DNA from: Larix sibirica | Lineage: Eukaryota; Streptophyta; Pinopsida; Pinales; Pinaceae | Assembly (NCBI GenBank): GCA_004151065.3 | Contig: NWUY0300013201.1 | Coordinates: forward strand, 8,406-24,178 | Reading direction: 5' to 3' | Length of the DNA stretch: 15,773 bases | Shown here: in pieces, positions 9,511 to 15,773 of the stretch | Layout: each line of letters opens with the position of its first letter | Position numbering within the stretch: the stretch's first letter is position 1 | Translations under genes and position numbers: made by a program | Notes under the pieces: model-generated | Databases searched by the model: none | Told to the model about the DNA's origin: nothing | Seen by the model: only the letters and a program-made list of their open reading frames with translations

Positions 9511-10171
9511 TTAGATGTGGATTACAGGCGGGGTACCCCTACCAGAGCTCTCCAAGTTAGAATGCACGCTCGTGGGTTGGGTCTTCTCCTTGTCTGTGAC
9601 AGCAGCATCCTCCGCAAAAATCATGGTGTTAGTCCGACCACTACCTGGTGGCTCCCCATCGCTTGGTCCGTTGATAACAAAGGTGATTCCCAATTTTTTG
9701 GCTATGGAATCTATCTTCATATGCATGACTTGGCTGTCAGAATTGTGGGCCTTCCAAGACCTGACAGGATCTTCATCCCCCTTACTTTTGTTATAAGAAT
9801 CCATTAACACATGAGCCAACATGTTTTTGGTAACCCAATAGGTCATGACAATCCTGTCGTATGCCGAAGCCCTGCCTGCCTTAGAACCAGGGCAAGCTAC
9901 CCAATCTTCTACTTCGTGTCGGACCTCCTCCATAGGAAGTGCATAACAGTTTCCCAGAGCTCCTTTTCTACAATCTCCATATCCTCCCTTATTAATGGTG
10001 GAATACGTCCGCGAAAAAAGCAACAGACTCCTGGGCCCTGGACTTGGTAGAATCTTGAGTCACCTAACCTAGACGAGCCTTGGATTGTTCAAAAACATCG
10101 CCCTCAGCCCGCTGATTGGAACCCCCAACACCCTTCTCCACCCTATGACTGTGATTACATTTGGGAGCCAT
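9511..10171 (-). pseudogene. Unrecognised extra ORF downstream of LINE RNase H, broken
   Basis: I do not recognise this protein. Starting at the ATG at 10169-10171 (MAPKCNHSH) the frame reads to a TAG at 10064, where Trp would fit (RLG-stop-VTQDS). After about 20 more codons a one-base shift is needed to enter the frame that stays open to TAA at 9511. The second part (EEVRHEVEDWVACPG, AYDRIVMTYWVTKN, SIAKKLGITFVIN) is hydrophilic, mixed in composition and protein-like. I see no domain, zinc knuckle or catalytic motif. It follows ORF2 within the same element. The first frame is also open further upstream to 10549 and includes a hydrophobic stretch (FPFILIPFLMFFYSG), so the start may be earlier. 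It could be an ORF3, a captured host fragment, or chance openness in a less AT-rich stretch. Confidence 0.45.
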
Positions 10172-10557
10172 AACAATAAACCACAGATGGTCAGGTGGAC
10201 GGACCCAAGAGAACCAACCGCACTCAGACTCACAAATCCTCTGGACAACCACTCCAGAATAGAAAAACATCAAGAAGGGAATAAGGATGAAGGGAAAGCA
10301 AAGCAGACCTTCCCAATATACACCCCAAGGCCTCATTATGGAATTGAATGCGGAATTATGAGCTTCCGACCTAAGATACGGATCATTAATCAGAGATCTG
10401 AGCATCCCATGAAGCGAAATGATAAAGAGGTTGATGGTAGTACAAAGAAACCAGTACACGTCTTGTTCGCTAGGCTCCCTTTGCTCAGCTTTGTATGTTC
10501 TTATGCCTGCACCATTTCTCAAGGGGGAAACAGATGTAATTCTTGGCATGATTGAAC

Positions 10558-13500
10558 CTAGACACGAGGCACCCTCATAACTTCCCCTAACCGAATGTTG
10601 TCCTCATCATTGTTGGTGGGCACCGTCATCTCCACCTGTCTACCACTGTCCAGGTCAGCCTCCGCAAGGTGACTGCAATTCGCGAACCAGGATTTGTGGC
10701 AGAAGTCTTCTAACGTGCCACTCACCAGGGCCCTACAATTCTCAATCCCCTAATTCTCAAGGATATCTACCACTTTGTTGGCATCTCTTTTGACATGGGT
10801 GAAAGAGATAGCCGTCAGGTTGGCTAGAAGCGTCCGCAGATAATCCAGGCGGACCAAAAGTCACCAACTGGATGAAACTTTCTCTGGGGTTTTTCCAAAT
10901 AGCAGATTCTTGGCCATTTGGACGATAATCTGGGAATCACCTTCCAAAATTGTTGGCAACCATGCCTCTCTGAGAACCATCTCGACTCCCTGAATGAGAC
11001 CTTCCAACTCGGTCGAATTATTTGAGTCAAAGCCAATGGATCCAAAAAAAACCTTCAGGATGGTGCCCGAAGAATTCCTACAAACCCCACCAAAGCCTAT
11101 GGACACGGGATTACCACGCGAAGTACCATCAAAATTGATTTTGAAACCAGGAGATAGGGGAGGAGACTAGAGGATTGGGATACTAGGATGACATATTTTC
11201 TCCTTTCTTCTGAGCCCCTCCAAATCAGAATGGTTTAGACCCCAACCAGCCGCAAATGCAATTCCCTAACATTTAAATCTTTATCCTTTTCATCCCATTG
11301 GAGACTTCTGATGGTATCTTTCATATTGTTGACCAGCTTCAACCAGACAATCTCTTCCCTGTGATGTTTGTCCTGAAAGATCCATTTGTTCCTCTCTTTC
11401 CAGATCATCCATATCACCATACCAGGGAACATCAGCCATAGAATAATGATGATAGGAATCGTAAAAGCTTTAGTATCCCACGTATTTAAGGTTTGAGCAA
11501 GTTTCCCTCTGACCCGATTACTTCTCCTGAAAATCACAGCTCCTTTATCCCATAGAGAGGAAGCAAAGGGGCATGAATCCGAGAGATGGCCAACAGTCTC
11601 TTCCGCGTTGAGACAGAGAGTGAACCACAAGGGTCCCATGATTCCTCTTTTCCTCAATTTTTCACTTGTCAGGATTCTCTGCCACACTACTAACTAACAA
11701 AAGACAGCAATTTTTGGCCATATGTTCATCCCCCAAATTTTCCCCCAGGCTCTATCCTCTTCTTTGTCCTGTTTAATTAGAATTTCATATGCTTCTTTGA
11801 TATTGAACATTCCTTTTTGAGAGAATCCCCACCTTAGATTATTGGGGTTATTGTTGATCCTAATAAACCTTTTCCGCGATGTGGAGTCAAATGAGTGCAG
11901 ATTCTCAGCCGAAGTGAGACCATTCCTTCCACTGACATTAATCCATTTCCTGTATCCCTCCTGAGCACGATGCTCCCAATAGTGGCTCACTTTCGCTTTG
12001 CCTTCATCCATCCCTCTGTTCCTAATAGCCTGCCACCCAGGTTCATCCCCTAATTTAGGAAACTGGTTCCAAGAATCCTCCCAGAAATTTTCCATCTCCC
12101 CATCATGAATCTCCCAGAAACAATAGTTTTGGACCAGTTTACGACCTGAGAAGGCCTTAGACCAGATGTGAGACCCATTCTTTTCCTCATTGAATTTGAT
12201 CAAACTCTCATGCACTCTTCCCCTGGCATATTTTATATGCCACAAATGAGCCCATGGTTCAATTCTATGATTGTACCATCTCCACCAAATTTTGGAAGCA
12301 TGCACTTCACTCAGGACCTCGGGATCCCTGATGCCCAGACCCCCTTTATTCTTTGGTTTGAGAATGTTATCCCACCTGAACAACACAAATTTTGCCTTGG
12401 CTTCTCTACCTCCCCAAAGAAAGTTTCTCTAAATACCACGGATTTCTCTAAGAATAGACTTGGGAGCAGAAAGCATCGAGAAAAGATAGACCGGCATGGC
12501 CTGGAGAACGGCCTTGACTAAAATCAAACAGATGGGAAGGTTAAGAGGCCGGAGAGTCCAACTTGCAAGTTTTCTTCTCATTCTGTCCAATAAATCCTGC
12601 CATGAAATTTTGCGGATCGTTCCGTCATCCAACGGAACCCCCAGGTATTTGGATGGAAAAGATCCACGAGAGAAACCAAGAATTCTGATAATGTTATGCT
12701 GGGTAGGGCCAGGAGTGTTAAAGAAAAACACCTGATATTTTCCTGGATTGACTTCTAGCCCCGACGCTTTCATGAAAATCACAAGACTCTTTTTGAAAGC
12801 GTGAGCCTCTTAGACTGAAGGTTACCCCATGAGCATAGTGTCATCCACAAATTGTTGTCGCGCCTGCTTATCCATTCCCTCATGGAGTTGTTGCCCTCGA
12901 ATCCCTCGATCGGCAACTTGAGTCTGCAGAAGCTTACTAAGACCTTCAACCATAAGAATGAAGAGAAAAGGAGAGAGAGGATCTCCTTGGCGAATCCCCT
13001 GAGAAGCTTGCAGAATTTTGTTGGGAGCCCCGTTAAGGAGGATGGAGTAAAAAGGGGAAGAAACCAGAATCATAATCCAAGCCACCCAATCTCTATTAAA
13101 CCCAAAAGCCTTCAAAATGCATCTCATGTACTCCCAGTTGATTTTATCATAGGCTTTAGCAATATCTAATTTTACTAACATGTCAGGTTTCTTAGTGACC
13201 TTTAAAGAATGCATGGTCTCATGAACCAGGATGATGCCATCAACAATTTGTCTGCCTTCCACAAAACCAGATTGCTCAGGGTTGATAAGGATGGGGAGGA
13301 GGTGCTTCAACCGATTAGCAATAACCTCGGAGATTATTTTGTAGATCACATTGCACAGGGCTATCGGTCTGAACTTACCCAGAGAATCTGCACCTTCTTC
13401 CTTCGGGATGAGGGATAAGAAGGTGGCATTAAAGGATTTTAAAACCCCACGACTAATACGCGATTCTTCCACAATCTAATGGACATCCACCTTGATGAGA

Positions 13501-13866
13501 TCCCAAAAATAATGGAAAATTTTAGTAGTGAACCCATCAGGACCGGGGACTTTCCCTAAAGCCATATGATTCATTGCCTCCTCAACTTCTTGCATAGACA
13601 CAGGTTTGCTTAACATATCATTGTGATCCCTTGTCACAAGATTAGGGATGAGGATGGAAATTTTAGCAATGTCATGGCTATGGTCTAGCCGATCTTCTTT
13701 AAGAACAGCTTCAAAGTGATGAACCAGTTCCTCTTCTATTTCTCCTCTGGAATTTTCCTGATCCCCATTGATTTTTCAAATCTTGAGGATTTTGGACCGG
13801 TGACGATTTTGGATAACAAAATTGTGGAAAAACTTAGTGTTCCTCTCCCCTTCTTGAAGCCACTGG
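10558..13866 (-). pseudogene. LINE ORF2 pseudogene: reverse transcriptase, zf-RVT, RNase H
   Basis: One frame runs from 13866 to about 11240, then a one-base shift, then on to TAG at 10558-10560, about 1,100 codons in all. The linker WLQEGERNTKFFH lies at about 13866-13824 and GKVPGPDGF near 13555. RT catalytic residues are intact: VKLDIAKAYD (Asp at 13164-13166), QGIRQGDPLSPFLF, and FVDD at 12840-12851. Further on are FPSKYLGVPL, RNFLWGG, GGLGIRDPEVL and the zf-RVT part (LCLNAEETVGHL, SCPFASSLW, near 11620-11560). RNase H (about 11142-10750) shows INFDGTSRGNP, NSTELEGL, LEGDSQ and HVKRDANKVVD, so all four acidic residues are present. In-frame stops are at 13776, 13476, 12822, 12810, 12429, 11694, 11167, 10861 and 10750. 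Each sits where Gln, Arg or Trp would fit. Not functional as it stands. Confidence 0.92.
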
Positions 13867-13867
13867 N

Positions 13868-13966
13868 CCAAGTGAGGATACTACATGGGATCAAGGTGAA
13901 CAAGTACTACATCACCCAAGTTTGCAATTGCTTAAGGACAAGAAAACTTTGGGGGGGGGATTGTAA
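13868..13966 (+). pseudogene. C-terminal 32 codons of a gypsy polyprotein (end of chromodomain-like region)
   Basis: Reads PSEDTTWDQGEQVLHHPSLQ and then LLKDKKTLGGGL before TAA at 13964-13966. The pattern P-x-E-D-x-T-W followed by an acidic/polar run matches the end of the chromodomain found at the C-terminus of plant Ty3/gypsy integrases, where it helps direct integration to marked chromatin. The run K-D-K-x-x-L-G-G-G before the stop is typical of the very end of such polyproteins, and the stop overlaps the start of the LTR by a few bases, also typical. The upstream part is gone: the frame begins right after the ambiguous base at 13867, and the sequence left of it belongs to another element on the other strand. 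Confidence 0.8.
13951..13960 (+). promoter_or_regulatory. Polypurine tract of the gypsy element
   Basis: Nine G and an A directly before the LTR. In LTR retrotransposons this tract resists RNase H and primes plus-strand DNA synthesis. Its place one base before the TG of the LTR is as expected. Confidence 0.8.
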
Positions 13967-14710
13967 TGTCCCATCCATAATTTCAGCATGGGAAATTCCA
14001 CTAATCTATCTAATTCCCATAGGTTCGAGTAGAAATTAATTTGACTAGGGAATTACTAGGCCTATAGTCAAAAAAATTTGTAATATTATGGCCAAAAATT
14101 AATAAATGAGGTGGCACACGGTCCCAAATCAACCAAGGAGGGTGCATAGGAGGATAAGAGGGTCCCCATGAAGTGTAAATCCCATCCAAGGTGGAAGTAA
14201 TCTCATCATGAATGCATCTCATGAGTTATAACTCCCTTGAGCTAAATATAGCCAAGGAAGGCATAGTTGTGGGAGGAGAATCCAATGTGGGTGAGAATCT
14301 CGAGGTGGTGAGAATACCAATGACAAATATAACTCCCAATTGACCAAGAATAGATAAAGAGGTCGAATTTGGGTATGGTGGACTTTCCAAGGCATGAGAA
14401 ATCTCATTGTAACTCCCCACTAGGCCCAAAATAGCATCTAGAGGGAGGTGAAGTGTCATAGGGAATTATTCTCTCCTAAAATTGTATTTTTTAATTAATT
14501 TTGAGAGAAAAATCAAGAATCTTATGGAAGGGTGATGAATCAATTATAAAATAAGTATAAGGACACACTTGAGAAGGCATTAATCATTTGAATTTTGAAT
14601 TGAAGAGCTATGATATTTTTAGGCTTGGGAGATGTGCCCCTTGCATTGAGACTAGTTTCGGTAGTGAAAGATTCCACCCTGGCTGGTAGAAAGGAGAAGT
14701 GACCCTGACT

Positions 14711-14721
14711 TCTATATAGAG
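14711..14721 (+). promoter_or_regulatory. Probable TATA box of the LTR
   Basis: TCTATATAGAG, about 750 bases into the LTR, at a position suitable for the U3/R border. It would place the RNA start near 14745-14755. Based on sequence and position only. Confidence 0.45.
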
Positions 14722-14837
14722 ATTCATTGAAGGATATTAGATCCCTATTCAATTGCAGGTTCAATTTCATGTTGGTATCTCAATGTTTCAATTTGTAACA
14801 GTGTTATTTTGTTGGTGTTTTTCGTATTGCAATTTGT

Positions 14838-15014
14838 GTTGTGGTAGTTTCTAGTTGAGGAGGGTGCACCAGTGGTTGTCCAGATCTCATGAAGGTTGTT
14901 CTAATGGCTATGTTTCACTCATATATGACGAAGGGCACGTTGTAGAATTCATATCTGTAAGTTGTGGTTGAATTTTTCCTATGGAGGGTGCACTAGTTGG
15001 AGCAGATCTCTCAT
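14838..15014 (+). repeat. Imperfect direct repeat inside the LTR
   Basis: Copies 14838-14890 and 14961-15014 share GTTGTGGT, then GGAGGGTGCAC(C/T)AGT, then CAGATCTC followed by TCAT. The phrase GGGTGCACTAG also occurs at 522-532 near the left end of the window. The repeat lies in the presumed R region. Confidence 0.65.
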
Positions 15015-15147
15015 TTGGAGCAGTATTTCCCCTCCTTTTCTCTGCAGATTTTTGGCAGCCATCTCTCCTCTCTTTGTAGAAAATATCTCTCTATATTTGC
15101 AGCTATTGTATCACCCATCCATGTATTTTTTGTTGCATTCGTTTAAT

Positions 15148-15153
15148 AATAAA
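15148..15153 (+). terminator. Possible polyadenylation signal in the LTR
   Basis: AATAAA within TTTAATAATAAATATTTACA, about 430 bases after the presumed TATA box and 295 before the LTR end. Such signals set the R/U5 border; short AT-rich matches are common by chance. Confidence 0.35.
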
Positions 15154-15448
15154 TATTTACAGAGTTTCCTCCTGTATTATGCTCAATATTCAAGTTTCTA
15201 GTTTATCTATGTGTAGATATGTTCATATGGCTATGTAATCTTAATGCAATGTCTATCAAAATTTCATAGAAGTTCCTTGAATTATGTCAGTGAGTGTTTT
15301 GGGTTGATTTGTGTGTTTTTAGTTCGAGTTGAATTTGTTTGGGAGAAATTCGAGTGGACAAGGGAGTGTTTGGAAAAGTTCGAAAATTAGTGGTTTTATG
15401 TGCCCAAATTTGAGCTAGTTTCCATATATTTGAGTTGGGTACATTACA

Positions 15449-15773
15449 TAGTGGCAAGTCCATTAGGGAAGATGCATTTGAATATATTTTTAAGGAGGGA
15501 TACACTGTGAACTGTAATCATTCAATGAACTACATTTTACATGATGATTTTTGGTATGTAAGTTAGGTGTATTAAATTACTTGTGCTTTAAGAACTTGTA
15601 CATGAGATATTAAACCTCTAAATAAAAGAAATTGAATAATAATCATCACATATGGAAGCTTGAGATGATATAATAAATTTTGCAAAGGAATATTGAGAAC
15701 CAGGGATAATTTTAAGGACCCATACTTATTTAAAAGTGTATAAACCTTGGCGAATCTTACCAATTCTTAAAAT
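15449..15773. other. Flanking non-coding DNA right of the LTR
   Basis: AT-rich, no gene or motif recognised. The bases just after the LTR (TAGTGGCAAGTCC) do not resemble a tRNA primer binding site such as TGGTATCAGAGC, which fits this being the outer side of a 3' LTR rather than the inside of an element. Confidence 0.6.

Larger units (their letters stand above)
9191..13866 (-). mobile_element. 5'-truncated L1-type LINE retrotransposon, minus strand
   Basis: A second LINE, of a different family from the + strand relic and much better preserved. The 3' end is a ten-base poly(T) on the + strand (9191-9200), that is, a poly(A) tail on the element's strand. Going 5' to 3' on the minus strand: linker before RT, RT, thumb/connection, zf-RVT-like region, RNase H, an extra ORF, and a 3' UTR of about 300 bases. 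ORF1 and the endonuclease domain are absent because homology ends at the N at 13867. The element is visibly less AT-rich than its surroundings. No target-site duplication is seen at the 5' side. Confidence 0.9.
13868..15448 (+). mobile_element. 3' end of a Ty3/gypsy LTR retrotransposon (pol end plus 3' LTR)
   Basis: The end of a polyprotein frame, a G-rich polypurine tract and a full LTR follow each other exactly as at the 3' end of a Ty3/gypsy element. The chromodomain-like C-terminus suggests the chromovirus group. Everything upstream in the element (gag, protease, RT, RNase H, integrase, 5' LTR) is missing, since the LINE starts at the N directly to the left. The five bases after the LTR (TAGTG) would be the right-hand target duplication; the left one is not available. 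Confidence 0.85.
13962..15448 (+). repeat. Gypsy 3' LTR, about 1,487 bp
   Basis: Left edge TGTAATGTCCC follows the polypurine tract. Right edge GGGTACATTACA ends in ACATTACA, the exact reverse complement of TGTAATGT, giving a perfect 8-bp terminal inverted repeat with the usual TG...CA ends. It contains a plausible TATA box (14711-14721) and a polyadenylation signal (15148-15153) in an order that would divide it into U3, R and U5. Frames on either strand inside it are short and without motif. The right edge is inferred from the inverted repeat, as no second LTR is present for comparison. Confidence 0.8.

Noticed and set aside
10085-10555. 156-codon + strand frame
   Set aside because: Antisense to the LINE 3' region, no protein-like motif; explained by locally low stop frequency. 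Kept only as a caution in the findings.
12852-13418. Two + strand frames of 105 and 69 codons
   Set aside because: They lie opposite the RT core of the minus-strand LINE, whose catalytic motifs are unmistakable.
14010-14770. Several minus-strand frames of 62-77 codons in the LTR
   Set aside because: Non-coding U3 sequence; frames overlap each other, carry no motif and oppose the element's direction.
15449-15467. Primer binding site just after the LTR
   Set aside because: TAGTGGCAAGTCC does not match initiator methionine or other common plant tRNA 3' ends, and the upstream polypurine tract shows this is the 3' LTR.

Overview
The window looks like intergenic DNA from a large, repeat-rich plant nuclear genome. 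A gymnosperm is my best guess. This rests on the style of the retrotransposon proteins and the absence of any host gene; the genus cannot be named from the sequence. I see no intact cellular protein-coding gene, tRNA, rRNA or CRISPR array. Every recognisable coding stretch is a decayed retrotransposon. There are two ambiguous bases (N), at 7393 and 13867.

Layout from left to right. Positions 1 to about 1058 are non-coding and resemble the R/U5 part of an LTR. Positions 1059-3469 are AT-rich and non-coding, with a 98-bp direct repeat (2268-2365 and 2581-2678). From about 3470 to 6890 lies an old, heavily broken L1-type LINE on the + strand. It keeps pieces of reverse transcriptase, the zf-RVT region and RNase H. 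Its 3' end was duplicated in tandem (5715-6299 and 6300-6880), and the first copy later acquired a perfect 28-bp palindrome (5941-6005). Positions 6890-8630 are non-coding with a 60-bp tandem repeat (8060-8180). Positions 8631-9190 hold a diverged segmental duplication with a 29-bp minisatellite at its end.

A second, better preserved and more GC-rich LINE lies on the minus strand (9191-13866). Its poly(A) tail, seen as poly(T) on the + strand, abuts the minisatellite at what looks like an L1 endonuclease site. Its second ORF can be followed from the linker before reverse transcriptase through RNase H to a stop at 10558. It is interrupted by about eight in-frame stops that all fit C:G to T:A transitions, plus one frameshift. 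An unrecognised downstream ORF (about 10171-9511) follows. The endonuclease domain and ORF1 are missing.

Directly at the N at 13867 the LINE gives way to the last 32 codons of a Ty3/gypsy polyprotein with a chromodomain-like end. A G-rich polypurine tract follows, then a complete 3' LTR (13962-15448) bounded by a perfect 8-bp inverted repeat (TGTAATGT / ACATTACA). The last 325 bases are non-coding flank.

No part of the window forms a functioning gene system. It records successive retrotransposon insertions, duplications and methylation-type decay. The most unusual points are the palindrome inside one copy of a tandem duplication, the all-transition stop pattern and extra 3' ORF of the minus-strand LINE, and the abrupt LINE/gypsy joint.
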